Shown here piece by piece: positions 9,413 to 19,103 of a DNA stretch of 60,000 nt. A model generated the notes under the pieces. That model was not told the DNA's origin. It searched no databases and saw only the letters and a list, made by a program, of their open reading frames with translations. This DNA is from Antedon mediterranea (Eukaryota; Echinodermata; Crinoidea; Comatulida; Antedonidae): NCBI RefSeq assembly GCF_964355755.1, contig NC_092678.1:14978922-15038921 (forward strand), given 5' to 3'. The translations under genes were made by a program, and so were the position numbers. Numbering within the stretch: the stretch's first letter is position 1; each line of letters begins with the position of its first letter.

Positions 9413-12400
9413 GTAACCCTTTAGAAGATCAAATTTACTGACAAACTTAGCACTACCCACACGATCAATACAGTCGTCTATCCTCGGTATGGGATATGAA
9501 TCTGTAGTAGATTTAGCATTAACCTTCCGATAATCAGTACAAAAACGATACGATTTATCTGGCTTCGGAACTAATATACATGGAGAACTCCAAGCACTGC
9601 AACTAGGCTCGATTAAATCATTCTTAATCATGTAATCAATCTCATCTTGTAATATCTTCATCTTGAACGGATTTGCTCTATATTGATTTTGTTTTATTGG
9701 TGAACAATCAGCTGTCTTAACATCATGCTCCACTAAGTTCGTTCGACATGGAACATCCGAAAACAACTGCAGATTTCCAAATATCAAACTAACAATTTTA
9801 ACCTTACTATCACGAGATAAATGACCAACTTTGTCTTCAATGTTTGCAAGGACATCTGAATTACTGAACTTAACACATGTATCAGGATCACCAAACTCTT
9901 CAGAATTCTCTTCAACAACACACGCAACTGGTGTTGACGTACAGGTATCACTATTATTTCTCGCTGTGTATGGTTTCAACATGTTTATATGACACAATCG
10001 CTTCTTCTTACGCCTATCTGGAGTATCTAACACATAGTCAACTTCTCCTACTTTTTCTACTACTTTGTAAGGACCAGCAAATCTTGCAGATAATGGTTGA
10101 CTGGGAAGAGGCAACATAACTAACACTTCATCACCTGAATTAAAGCTTCTCTTTTCTGATTTCCTATCAAACAATCTCTTCATTTTACCCTGAGCCTTCA
10201 CAAGATTCTTTCTAGCCATCTCACGAGCACGATTTAATCGATAACGAAATTCAGACACATAATCCAGTATCGATACAGACTCTTCTGCATTCCCTAACAG
10301 CCTTTCTATGACTATTTTAAGAGGGCCTCGGACCGAATGACCATACACCAACTCAAATGGGCTAAACCCTAAGGACTCTTGCACTGTTTCACGAACAGCG
10401 AATAACAATAAGGGAACTCCCTCATCCCATTCCTTTTCACATTGAAGACAATAGGTTTTAATCATATTCTTAAGTGTTTGATGAAATCTCTCAAGTTCCC
10501 CTTGAGACTGTGGATGGTAAGCACTTGAACTTATATGGGCAACACCTAACTGCTCTAAGACTTGTTTAAATATCTTTGACATGAAGTTTGATCCTTGATC
10601 GGACTGAACAGCTTTAGGCAATCCTACCCACGTAAAGAATTTTACCAATGCTTTAACAACATTCTTAGCTGTAATACGCTTAAGAGGAATCTCTTCTGGA
10701 AACCTACTTGATGCACACATTATTGTTAATAGATACTCATTTCCATTTTTAGTACGTGGTAATGGTCCCACACAATCAACAATAACCCTTGAAAATGGTT
10801 CACCGAATGCAGGAATAGGCTTAAGTGGGGCTACTGGAACCTTTTGATTAGGCTTCCCCACTACCTGACACGCATGACAGGATTTACAATAGTTAGACAC
10901 ATCTTTTCTAAGACCTGACCAAAAGAAATGCCTGAGAATTTTGTCTACCGTTTTATTGACACCTAAATGACCTGAAAGAGGATCATCATGCGCAATACCA
11001 ATAATATCCTGACGGTATCCACTAGGAATAACTATCTGGTGAATCTCATTCCAAACATCACTACTTGGAATATCTGGTGGCCTCCACTTACGCATAAGTA
11101 TGCCATCCTTTATATAATAACAAACAGGAACAATAGACATTTCCTCTACAGAAAGAGCTTTCTGACCAAATGACACCAAATCAGGATCTTTACTCTGCTC
11201 TTCCACTAACCTGGACCGATTGAGAACTGTCGGACCGAAATCACACACTTTTGGGTGCTGTTGTTCAGCCTGGGCAGTGTGTGACTCGGGACCTGAGCAG
11301 ACAGCCTCTTGGGAAACGCGATCCGTAATGTCTCCGTAAAAACTATCACACAAGTCAATACTCTCATCCTCATCTATGGTTATGTTTGCCATAGATCGCG
11401 TCACCGCACATGATGGAAACACATGTAATAATTCTTTCTCTAAACACACCGTGCTTTCGTCTTCAACATGACTTTTGCACACAACCGGTTCTACTGTCAC
11501 TCTGTCTCCGGCCAAATCATTCCCCAAAAGGAGTGTGACACCCCATACTGGAAGACTCGGAACGACACCGACAACAAAATCTCCGCTAACAATATCTGTT
11601 TCAATCCGAATTACATGAAGTGGGACTTCCTTATAACCCCCTTCAACACCTTGAATGAGCACACTTGCTCCAGCAGAAGACTCGTTTGAAAATGACAATG
11701 CCGATTCTATTATCAGGGATTGTGACGCCCCTGTGTCTCTTAAGACACGAACTTTACTCAGATTCACATCGTTGATCAATGCTACAGAACCAGTAGAGAG
11801 GAAAGGCTTAAATAGCTTTCGCACTTTTTCCGGACCTGAAGATTGGATCAACTTCTCACATTCATCAACGTCATGACTCGCTGTCACTTTCAACGGGACT
11901 GTATTTACTAACGTGTTTGGAAGTGATTGGGGTTTCTTATTATCCCCTTTAGATTTGCTTTGAAACAGCCAGCAATCTGCCTTTATATGACCCTTTTTCT
12001 TGCAGTAAAAACAAGTTCTGACAAATTTACTACTACTATTAACTGTAGTTTTCTGACTTTGGATCTTAGAATCATCAACAGATTTGGAAACCGATTTGGT
12101 ATCCACCACCTTGTGCCTGAGCACATAATTATCGGCAACAGAAGCCGCTTTCATTAAATTATCAACTTTCTGCTCCTCTAGATGTGTTCGAACTTCAGTA
12201 GGGGAACAAGATTTAAACTCCTCAACTAACATAAGCTCACGAAGCTTTCCAAATTCACCCTTTACTCCTTCCGAACTACACCATCTATCAAAAAGAATCT
12301 GCTTCTTACGTGCATATTCTGTAAACGTTTGATCATAAGGTTTACCTAAGTTCCTAAATTTCTGACGATACGCCTCTGGAACTAACTCATAAGCTGACAA

Positions 12401-12997
12401 AACAGCAGTTTTAACCGCATCATAGCTTTCACATTGATCATCAGCCAATGCAGAAAATACCTCTTGGGCTTTACCCACAAGAGCAGTTTGTAACAACACA
12501 GTCCAGTGTCTAGCAGGCCACTTTAATCTATTAGCAATTTTCTCAAAAGCTAAAAAATATGTCTCTACCTCGTCCTCATTAAACTTGGGAACCCATTTAA
12601 TATTCTGAGTAATCTCTGAATCATTAGGTGTAGAAACCCGTGTGGTGTGACCCATTTGGTTAGCTAATTCTAATTTCCTTAACTCAAATTCATGTTTTTC
12701 TTTTTCCATTTCTCTTTGAGTTTGCATCTCTATTTTTCTTCTTTCAAAAATCAATTTTTCACGTTCCAACTCAATTCTAGCCAACTCGACCTCATTCCCC
12801 GCAGTTTTTACGGATTCATGAGTAATTAAACCAACATGATTTCCAATCACATTTATCAAGTCATATTTATTCATGGAATAATTTATAGATGCTCCAACCC
12901 TAGTACCTAGGAGTCGCAAACGCTCCTCTGATAGCTGAGCTACCACCTCAATGGACATGCTATCCAAAAATTCCTCGTCAAAATCACTTTCTGCCAT
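9410..12997 (-). CDS. Gag-protease-integrase-RT (N-terminal part), gmr1-like
   Basis: I place the start at ATG 12995-12997 (MAESDFDEEF). The frame is open upstream to 13126, but that stretch is a hydrophobic run overlapping the leader. Residues numbered from this start: Gag with a charged coiled coil (about 70-115) and a CCHC knuckle CFYCKKKGHIKADC (329-342); protease RDTGAS (about 420-425); integrase zinc finger HHCC (about 670-710); integrase core with D741, D800 and E836 (VDCVG, SDQGSN, GELERF); then the RT start to FDLLKGY near 1190-1195. A TGA follows, exactly where related RTs usually have Trp. INT before RT is the key oddity. Everything else looks intact. Confidence 0.93.
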   Translation of the reverse strand: MAESDFDEEFLDSMSIEVVAQLSEERLRLLGTRVGASINYSMNKYDLINVIGNHVGLITHESVKTAGNEVELARIELEREKLIFERRKIEMQTQREMEKEKHEFELRKLELANQMGHTTRVSTPNDSEITQNIKWVPKFNEDEVETYFLAFEKIANRLKWPARHWTVLLQTALVGKAQEVFSALADDQCESYDAVKTAVLSAYELVPEAYRQKFRNLGKPYDQTFTEYARKKQILFDRWCSSEGVKGEFGKLRELMLVEEFKSCSPTEVRTHLEEQKVDNLMKAASVADNYVLRHKVVDTKSVSKSVDDSKIQSQKTTVNSSSKFVRTCFYCKKKGHIKADCWLFQSKSKGDNKKPQSLPNTLVNTVPLKVTASHDVDECEKLIQSSGPEKVRKLFKPFLSTGSVALINDVNLSKVRVLRDTGASQSLIIESALSFSNESSAGASVLIQGVEGGYKEVPLHVIRIETDIVSGDFVVGVVPSLPVWGVTLLLGNDLAGDRVTVEPVVCKSHVEDESTVCLEKELLHVFPSCAVTRSMANITIDEDESIDLCDSFYGDITDRVSQEAVCSGPESHTAQAEQQHPKVCDFGPTVLNRSRLVEEQSKDPDLVSFGQKALSVEEMSIVPVCYYIKDGILMRKWRPPDIPSSDVWNEIHQIVIPSGYRQDIIGIAHDDPLSGHLGVNKTVDKILRHFFWSGLRKDVSNYCKSCHACQVVGKPNQKVPVAPLKPIPAFGEPFSRVIVDCVGPLPRTKNGNEYLLTIMCASSRFPEEIPLKRITAKNVVKALVKFFTWVGLPKAVQSDQGSNFMSKIFKQVLEQLGVAHISSSAYHPQSQGELERFHQTLKNMIKTYCLQCEKEWDEGVPLLLFAVRETVQESLGFSPFELVYGHSVRGPLKIVIERLLGNAEESVSILDYVSEFRYRLNRAREMARKNLVKAQGKMKRLFDRKSEKRSFNSGDEVLVMLPLPSQPLSARFAGPYKVVEKVGEVDYVLDTPDRRKKKRLCHINMLKPYTARNNSDTCTSTPVACVVEENSEEFGDPDTCVKFSNSDVLANIEDKVGHLSRDSKVKIVSLIFGNLQLFSDVPCRTNLVEHDVKTADCSPIKQNQYRANPFKMKILQDEIDYMIKNDLIEPSCSAWSSPCILVPKPDKSYRFCTDYRKVNAKSTTDSYPIPRIDDCIDRVGSAKFVSKFDLLKGY

Positions 12998-13313
12998 AGT
13001 TTCTATTTGAAACAAACAAACAAAAACACAGGTTAAAATAACCAATATGACGATAATTAAGGCACCAGTAATGAAATACCTGCCAAGCCCACACAGTATT
13101 AAACCTACCGTGCGCCGTGGTCTCAATAACTAGACCCCTAAAATCAAAGCCAAACCGACTTCTACTACACAAGCCTAAAACAACAACACAGTGTACTGGC
13201 TCGACGACCGCCAAACCTCGTTCGTTATAAAACGTCTCTAAACCTAAAACCAGCTTAGAATAAGTAACTAAAATTACCATCAGTTCGATCTACAACTACA
13301 ATTTGTTACGTTG

Positions 13314-13331
13314 TTCCCGGATGACCCCCCA
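13314..13331 (-). other. Primer binding site, tRNA-Pro-like
   Basis: On the minus strand TGGGGGGTCATCCGGGAA lies three bases inside the 5' LTR. It starts with the obligatory TGG and closely resembles primer sites matching tRNA-Pro 3' ends (about 15 of 18 by memory). The tRNA identity is a recollection-based inference. Confidence 0.75.
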
Positions 13332-13334
13332 ATT

Positions 13335-13467
13335 TGTTACGGGCTCGCTCGTTAGGCTGAAACCAACAATAAGAACATAACAAAACACGTTGTAGTTGTC
13401 GTCCATCTTTATTCATCTCCCCTCTTTTACTCTAGAGGGCTCACTTCCGTGTGACAAACCCATCACA
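13335..13467 (-). repeat. 5' LTR of gmr1-like element
   Basis: 133 bp, two differences from the 3' LTR. Followed on the right by the ATAG duplication and a GTTCACTATG + (GGTC)n repeat that was the target. Confidence 0.95.
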
Positions 13468-13600
13468 ATAGTTCACTATGTCGGTCGGTCGGTCTGTCGG
13501 TCGGTCTGTCTGTCGGTCGGTCCGGTATCAATATGCATTGTAGCACGCGACCTAATGGCTGTTGGCCTTGTTTTATTCAAGATCCGTATTATAAATGCCA
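13468..13600 (+). repeat. (GGTC)n-containing dispersed repeat, target of LTR element
   Basis: GTTCACTATG then GGTC/TGTC tetranucleotides (about 13480-13525), then CACGCGAC and GGCCTTGTT. An inverted copy lies at 46862-46960 ((CCGA)n followed by TATAGTGAAC), which allows the LTR insertion point to be placed beside the tetranucleotide array. Confidence 0.7.
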
Positions 13601-13804
13601 TCATTTAACATTTGAGTTCAATTTGTATCTATCTTTGTTTTGTTCTTTTTTGTTGTAATTTGTTTTTTTATGTTTATCTTTTTTTATAAGTTTCAACTGA
13701 CTAGATTAACCCAAGATATCTAAATTGCTTGATATTGTTTTCACAATTATACCAATTATTGAATTTGTATACGTTGGGTATTGCAAATAATTGTTATTGA
13801 ATTT
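13601..13804. other. Spacer, nothing recognised
   Basis: T-rich sequence without coding or structural signal. Confidence 0.4.
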
Positions 13805-13965
13805 TCAAAGACCAGTTAGGATCGCAGGCCGAATGTCAAAATACATAGCATCACAATTTAGTTCTTCTGATATAAACCAGTAATCTAACCTACGATAAAT
13901 ATTCTTAACTTTTTGTCGCCATGTAAATTGGTTTTTATTTTCATTCTTTAACCTCCCCACATCTA
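13805..13965 (-). pseudogene. LINE endonuclease fragment (L1/Tx1-like)
   Basis: The minus-strand translation contains QFTWRQKVKNIYRRLDYWF and ISEELNCDAMYFDIRP. These line up with FTWRQNKFNKQARLDYFLIS in the endonuclease of the LINE at 19096. The SDH end motif is missing and the upstream frame is not recognisable, so this is a short relic of an L1/Tx1-like element. Confidence 0.75.
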
Positions 13966-14640
13966 TTAGTTTTAAATTTTTCATTACATTTTTAAGGTTA
14001 AAATGGATATGAAACAATATCAAAATATCAACAAAAATAATTTTATATGAATGCTTTAGATATAAAATAGCAACACACAAAAAATTAGGTTTAAATACAT
14101 TGTAAAACTTGAGAGAAATAAATAAGATAAAATTCAGTGTAAAACCACCGACAGATGGCCGACCAACCATCATGCCATCTTGGATTTCATTAATGTTCTA
14201 AACAAACGTACGCGGAATCTTCCGATTAATTTAAAACGCCCGCTTTTGTATCCACGGCAGCAGCTGTTTCGTGATTGGTTAAGAATGCCCAACTACAGCC
14301 AATGAGCTTCTTTCAAAGCAGACAGGAAGCGAACGTAAACAACATACGTCACACGAAACACACATGGTGTCAGCCGATTCTAGGCTAGGCCGGTCGCGAG
14401 TGTTTACATTTTCTCCGAAAACTTCGGTACATTCTACAAGATGAATCGTTGGTTCTTGAAGCCTCATTACAGTTTTACCTAGTGAAGTTTTTTGCATAAA
14501 AGCTAATATGATATAAGCCCAATGAAGGACAATGGTAGTAGTAGACGGCAAAAGAGGAGACCACCTCTTGAATGATGGATTGCCTCGAATATCACGCATC
14601 GTGCATTCCAGTAAACTAAACTAAAAGGGTGGACAATTTG
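13966..14640. other. Unassigned; CCAAT-rich GC-richer segment
   Basis: 14180-14600 is richer in G+C than its surroundings and holds an inverted CCAAT (GATTGGTT, 14273-14280) and forward CCAAT boxes (AGCCAATGAG near 14297, CCCAATGAAG near 14518). It could be a promoter of an unseen gene. No transcript structure supports this. Confidence 0.25.
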
Positions 14641-14962
14641 TACCTGATGGAAAAAACCCGGGTAAGCGCTACTTTTTTATTGACTCTAAATAATGGCCAT
14701 CATATAAACTGTAGTACAGTAGTGTTATTGAATATATGAATTATATTATTTATTTAACCTTTTGTTTACTAAAAATACAGTACTGCTGTTAATTCAAGTC
14801 TATATGCCTACAGATTCCTCAAACTTTGTTTACTCGACAGACGACCATACTTGACAGTAGCAGCTACCTATGTATGGTACCAGTCAAGTTTTTTAGGGGC
14901 TATAGCAATTACCTTTATATATATATATATATTATACTTACTATCTTTTCTTATCTTTCCAG

Positions 14963-15039
14963 ATGGAATATTGACTTGTTGTGGCAAGAAACGCAAGGAA
15001 TTAACTGATTTTACAGCATTATCAAATAAAACACTGTAA
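14963..15039 (+). CDS. Possible short terminal exon (weak)
   Basis: A good acceptor (TTATCTTTCCAG, ending 14962) precedes a frame reading DGILTCCGKKRKELTDF and ALSNKTL, then TAA. Unspliced, the same frame runs upstream through a hydrophobic stretch coded by (TA)n sequence from 14851. I do not recognise the product and could not find a partner exon with confidence. Confidence 0.22.
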
Positions 15040-15069
15040 CAATTATATATCTATATAATTTTATATTTA

Positions 15070-16929
15070 TTAGTTATCCGCACTCAGCGGATAACTCCTT
15101 GTAACTGTCCTGTTTCATCATCTTTTTTTTTTTTCTGTATTATTCTTCTTTCTTTCTGTCATTTTTGTGCAGAGCGTATCTCTAAAACGTGTAAAGTTAA
15201 CATTTTATAACTTTGTCAACATATGGGCAATCACGTGAAGTTGTGCTTTCCTATTTTTGAATGACGCCAGAGTTGCGCAACATGACTTACGCGCGTTTTG
15301 ATGAATTTCGCGTATTTAACATAGATCGAAAACCATATAACAATTTAAATTGAAACTTAGCAAAAGTCTAATTTATATCGTGCGCTAACGTTTTGTGCAC
15401 TAAAAATGGCATGTTTTAAAAGAAGTTACGCGCGCACGCGCGTTTAAAATTTTCATAATGTGAAAAATCAATTTCTAATCAACTTTCTACGCGTTAAAGT
15501 TAACATTTTATAACTTTGTCAACATATGGGCAATCACGTGAAGTTGTGCTTTCCTATTTTTGAATGACATCAGAGTTGCGCAACATGACTTATGCGCGTT
15601 TTTATGAATTTCGCGTATTTAACATAGATCGAAAACTATATAACAATTTAAATTGAAACTTAGCAAAAGTCTAATTTATATCGTGCGCTAACGTTTTGTG
15701 CACTAAAAATGGCATGTTTTACACGAAGGTACGCGCGCACGCGCGTTTAAAATTTTATAATGCAAAAAATCAATTTCTAATCAACTTTCTACGCGTTTCA
15801 TGTCATTTTGAGCATGTCAAAAATTCCCACACGTGCGCAAATTTTTACGCGCGCGGTGCACACGTAGCATTAAAAACGTCATTTTTTCGAGTGATTTATG
15901 TTTTTCCAGCCTTTTCTAGTAATTTTACCAACTTTTAAACAATTTCGACTTCAAATTACGTCATACGAGCACGTAGAATATGATAATTTGTGCGCTTCTT
16001 TGATGAAAAACTTCAAAAATTCGTCAAAATTAAGCCTTTTTTTAAACAATCGTAGTTTCTAAACTAAAAGGTAAAAATTATTTTTATTACATATTCTGGA
16101 AGTTGATGAGTTGTAGATATCAGATCATGCATTAATATGGCTAACCGGACATTGTGACGTCATCGTATGGCCACGTGAAAATGAAATTTAGGATTTTTGT
16201 ATCTTTTGTCATAACTCCTCACATTTAATAGAGCGCATCTCCACTTATCCGTTTTCCATTTTCACCCCGATTTTGATATTGTCTAGGTCACTCAACTATC
16301 TTTAGCATGAGATAAAAATATTTTAATTTGTATAACGTCATCATGCCTAAACATTTTAATTACGTGGGTCATTAATTTCATCTTTACAGTAATTTTTAAT
16401 CTGTAATAGCTCGTAAGAATAAAATGTGATAATCACGATTAAAACGTTTTCTGGAAGCTATTGGATTGTAGATACGAAATCATGTGAACTTTTCGCTAAT
16501 CGGATGTTGTGATGTCATCATATGGCCAGTTAAATAAAAAAAGTCGTATTTTCATATTTTGCGTCATAGTTCATTACATTTAAAAGAGCGCGCATTAATA
16601 TTTCACGTATTAAAATTTCTTCTACACGTTAATATATTATTGTTGCTGAGATAATTTCCTTCCGAAATTGCTACCTTCGCGTTTCATTTTAAAACCGTCA
16701 ACATGTTAAAAATTGCAATAAATAGCGGGTCCCGTAATTTCACCTATTCTACACTGTATGTGATATGTATACAGATTATACTGTGTATACTATATGACAC
16801 AAAATAACAGAATTCAGCAATAACAACATATCATTATTCTTCAGTTCAGGTCATAATGCCATAATATTTTTCTGTGTGCAATATCCCAACGTATGACATG
16901 CACGTGGCGTTTGTCATGCGGATAACTAA
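15070..16929. mobile_element. 1.86-kb non-coding element with short inverted ends
   Basis: TTAGTTATCCGCA (15070-15082) and its exact complement TGCGGATAACTAA (16917-16929) bound the block. Directly inside the left end is a hairpin (AGTTATCCGC ACTCA GCGGATAACT). The interior holds a 302-bp tandem duplication (15192-15493, 15494-15795) with CpG-rich cores, and a second, more diverged repeat pair about 356 bp apart (near 16112 and 16468) with TGACGTCA-like sites. No protein is encoded. It may be a non-autonomous DNA element; 13-bp matches alone are modest evidence. Confidence 0.45.
15192..15795. repeat. 302-bp tandem duplication
   Basis: TAAAGTTAACATTTTATAAC starts both units (15192 and 15494). 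The units are almost identical throughout, including CACGTGAAGTTGTGC and a run of ACGCGCGCACGCGCG. High CpG content is unusual in this AT-rich window. Confidence 0.9.
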
Positions 16930-17125
16930 CTCGTCAAAGTGATGAGTTTCATGTCTAGTTTAATTTCTTGCTGAATGAAAATAAATGAATTAAATGTACA
17001 CTTGTATCAATGCTATTTTTTATATTACACACATAGTCAACCATTTTAAAACATAACGGTAATGCAGCATTGGCCTATTTTTGTTCACCTTTTATTTATT
17101 TATTATTAATTTTGAAATTTGTTTT
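16930..17125. other. Spacer, nothing recognised
   Basis: AT-rich, between the inverted-end element and the foldback. Confidence 0.4.
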
Positions 17126-17271
17126 CACTGCTTAAAATCCATCGAAAAAAACACCACAGTGTATAAGCATAGGCGTTTGTCACCGGCGTTTTTTTTCGCG
17201 GTGCAGTCGCGGCGCCTATGCTTATTATAGTTATACACTGTGGGGTTTTTTTCAATGGATTTTAAACAGTG
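17126..17271. repeat. Foldback / hairpin MITE
   Basis: Left arm 17126-17175 (CACTGCTTAAAATCCATCG ... GCATAGGCG) and right arm 17213-17271 are inverted copies differing by a few bases and one short insertion. The loop is about 37 bp and GC-rich. As RNA or single-stranded DNA it would form a long hairpin. Size and symmetry fit a foldback MITE or a small-RNA precursor; nothing in sequence decides. Confidence 0.7.
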
Positions 17272-17444
17272 ACAAAATTTTTTTCTTTTTTTAAATTACA
17301 CAGTTATGTAGGCTAATCTTTTAAGAACATTTTACAGTAAAAATTTTGTCCATACGACTGTCCGTTGAGGAGTTACGAATTTTTAAGTAAGTTGTCATCC
17401 GAAAATAGGCTGAAAACGCTGTTATTCTGTTGTTGGTTACGCTT

Positions 17445-18050
17445 CGTTGCACGGCATTGTTTGTCATCGATCAAACGATCATAGAATACTAATCAATAAA
17501 ATGAAATGCTATGTCATACGTGGTATTGTGTTAGACTGGTTCAGGAGTTACCTAAACCACAGAACTCAGTATGTTACTATTGAATCACACAAATCAATAA
17601 AAAGAGAAGTAAAAGTTGGTGTTCCACAGGGATCTATCATTGGCCCATTGCTATTTTTGTTATTTATAAATGACATACTTTGTGTAAGCAAAGTTGTCGA
17701 ACTTATTATATTCGCGGACGATACAAACATATTCCTCAAACATAATGACCCCATAGTTGCATGTAATATACTAAACTGCGAATTACAACGACTAACCACT
17801 TGGTTTAGAGCTAACAAACTCTCAATTAATACAAATAAAACTAAATATATAATCTTTAGAGGGCGCCAGAATTCAACCGACTTCACAGACATGCAACTAT
17901 ACGTAAATAACACCACACTCGAAGAGGTAACCCATATCAAATTCTTAGGAGTTACCATAGACAAATTTTTGTCCTTCTGTACCCATATTGATGGCATTGC
18001 AAACAAAGTTTCAAAGATAATAGGAATTCTGAATAAATAAAGTATTTTTT
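17445..18050 (+). mobile_element. CR1/L2-like LINE, upstream part (split host element)
   Basis: The 5' part of a truncated LINE whose 3' part resumes at 23358. The reading frame stops one base short of agreement with the continuation: a 1-nt loss near 18036-18038 shifts the frame immediately before the insertion point. Flanked on its 3' side by the target duplication AAAGTATTTTTT (18039-18050). Confidence 0.85.
17447..18040 (+). pseudogene. LINE reverse transcriptase fragment
   Basis: RT palm and thumb pieces: GIVLDWFRSYLNHRTQYV, then VPQGSIIGPLLFLLFINDI, the catalytic FADDTNIF, WFRANKLSINTNKTKYIIF and FLGVTIDKF. These are typical of CR1/L2-group non-LTR RTs and close in style to the LINE at 26 kb. 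The N-terminal RT, endonuclease and ORF1 are missing (5' truncation). It ends in ILNK followed by a stop created by the frameshift beside the nested insertion. Confidence 0.88.
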
Positions 18051-18052
18051 GG

Positions 18053-18214
18053 ATAACGGATGACTTTACCCCAAATCTGAGAACAAAGAGGAAGCGGTTG
18101 TGGGCCAAACGTAAGAGACTGTTAGAGGAGAAACCCGGCAGAAAAGTTTTCTTAAATTACCCGGCTGTATTAAGAATTGTAGAAGAAGACGGAAGTTCGA
18201 GACTAGTGCAGTAA
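18053..18214 (+). pseudogene. ORF1 C-terminal remnant of the nested LINE
   Basis: Fifty-three codons reading DDFTPNLRTKRKRLWAKRKR, then KPGRKVFLNYPAVL, ending TAA at 18212-18214. This resembles the C-terminal domain of L1/Tx1 ORF1 proteins, which bind RNA. The N-terminal part was lost when the insertion was 5'-truncated at 18051. Confidence 0.75.
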
Positions 18215-18311
18215 ATCTGTCTGTATAAGGCTGTAATTTAACTTTAAAAACATAACTCTGTGTCGCTATATGATATATTAATTTATCCAACAATGTACTG
18301 ATATTGTATGT

Positions 18312-19103
18312 ATGCCTGTTAGGGGTATATCAGTGATGATTGTATTGATACTTATCTTTTTTCGCTACTTTTTTCGTTGCTTAAAAAAGAAAATTAGGCT
18401 ATTATTATATTTGAAGAGAATTTATGTTTCGGGGGTATGGAAGGGGGAAGGATATACCGGGTTTTTTTATCCTTTGTTGGGTGGGTTTTCTTTGTTTCTC
18501 TTTTTTTATTTTATTTTATTTTTACTCTATAACAAAAAAAAACTGAACACATATGCTAATTTTAACACGAGGTATGATCGAACAATTGGTAATCTGAATA
18601 CAAAAGTAATACGCATTGCCACAGCACAGGGCTATTTTGGACTGCGATTACATACAAATTTTACTTTACCTAATGATCTTGGAAAATGTAGTTGCCCACT
18701 GATAATTAATAATAAAAATTACTGGATACTTGAGGTTAATACTAATTACGACTCTTTCATTTCGGCCGGAACATGGTGTATAGACATTGTTGGGCCCCTT
18801 AAAAACTTCAGAAAAAATACTGTTAAAATAAAAGAAAATATAGGAGAGCAATCAAGTAAACTTATAATTGTCTGTAATAAAAATTTAATTAACATAAAAT
18901 GCAAATTTTACGAACGTAGTAAAATACAATGCAATAGAATCAGTCCGTTACTCATCGAAGCTAAAACAATTTTTGGACTGCTATGGTTTATGGTTGTTGC
19001 ACAAAACAACCATTATGACACCATATATACCCTTGCTTTATTATTTTATCTACCGTTATATATAAACAAAATAAGTAAAAAAATAACAATAAAAAATGTC
19101 TAA
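18312..19103 (+). CDS. Unrecognised inter-ORF protein of the nested LINE
   Basis: 263 codons from ATG 18312, between the ORF1 remnant and ORF2. The frame is open from 18282 and overlaps the start of ORF2 by 8 nt (ATGTCTAA), an arrangement that suits termination-reinitiation. The N-terminus is strongly hydrophobic (about residues 8-22 and 48-72, likely membrane spans). The middle is soluble-looking with several Cys and Trp (CSCPLIINNKNYW, GTWCIDIVGPL). A further hydrophobic stretch lies near 225-255. It is not a zinc-finger or RRM ORF1. I do not recognise it. At this base composition a random frame of this length is very unlikely, so it was probably coding when the element moved; the T-rich first 75 codons could instead be leader. 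Confidence 0.5.
   Translation: MPVRGISVMIVLILIFFRYFFRCLKKKIRLLLYLKRIYVSGVWKGEGYTGFFYPLLGGFSLFLFFYFILFLLYNKKKLNTYANFNTRYDRTIGNLNTKVIRIATAQGYFGLRLHTNFTLPNDLGKCSCPLIINNKNYWILEVNTNYDSFISAGTWCIDIVGPLKNFRKNTVKIKENIGEQSSKLIIVCNKNLINIKCKFYERSKIQCNRISPLLIEAKTIFGLLWFMVVAQNNHYDTIYTLALLFYLPLYINKISKKITIKNV

Larger units (their letters stand above)
8051..13467 (-). mobile_element. gmr1-like Ty3/gypsy LTR retrotransposon, near-intact
   Basis: Length 5417 bp on the minus strand. The two 133-bp LTRs (8051-8183 and 13335-13467) start TG, end CA and differ at only two positions. A 4-bp target duplication ATAG flanks it (8047-8050, 13468-13471). A primer binding site, a polypurine tract and a gag-pol frame with one in-frame TGA are present. 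Pol order is protease, integrase, reverse transcriptase, RNase H. This is the copia-like order that defines the gmr1 group within Ty3/gypsy, reported from deuterostomes. No env-like gene or chromodomain is seen. LTR similarity implies a recent insertion. Confidence 0.95.

Noticed and set aside
12998-13126. Upstream extension of Gag with a hydrophobic N-terminus
   Set aside because: Gag proteins of this type start cytosolic; ATG 12995-12997 gives MAESDFDEEF, and the extension overlaps the leader just inside the 5' LTR.
12984-13280. 98-codon minus-strand frame upstream of gag
   Set aside because: It lies in the 5' leader, overlaps Gag in another frame and has no recognisable domain.
13484-13530. 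Telomere-like repeat
   Set aside because: GGTC tetranucleotides do not match metazoan TTAGGG and occur as an interspersed repeat (also at 46.9 kb).
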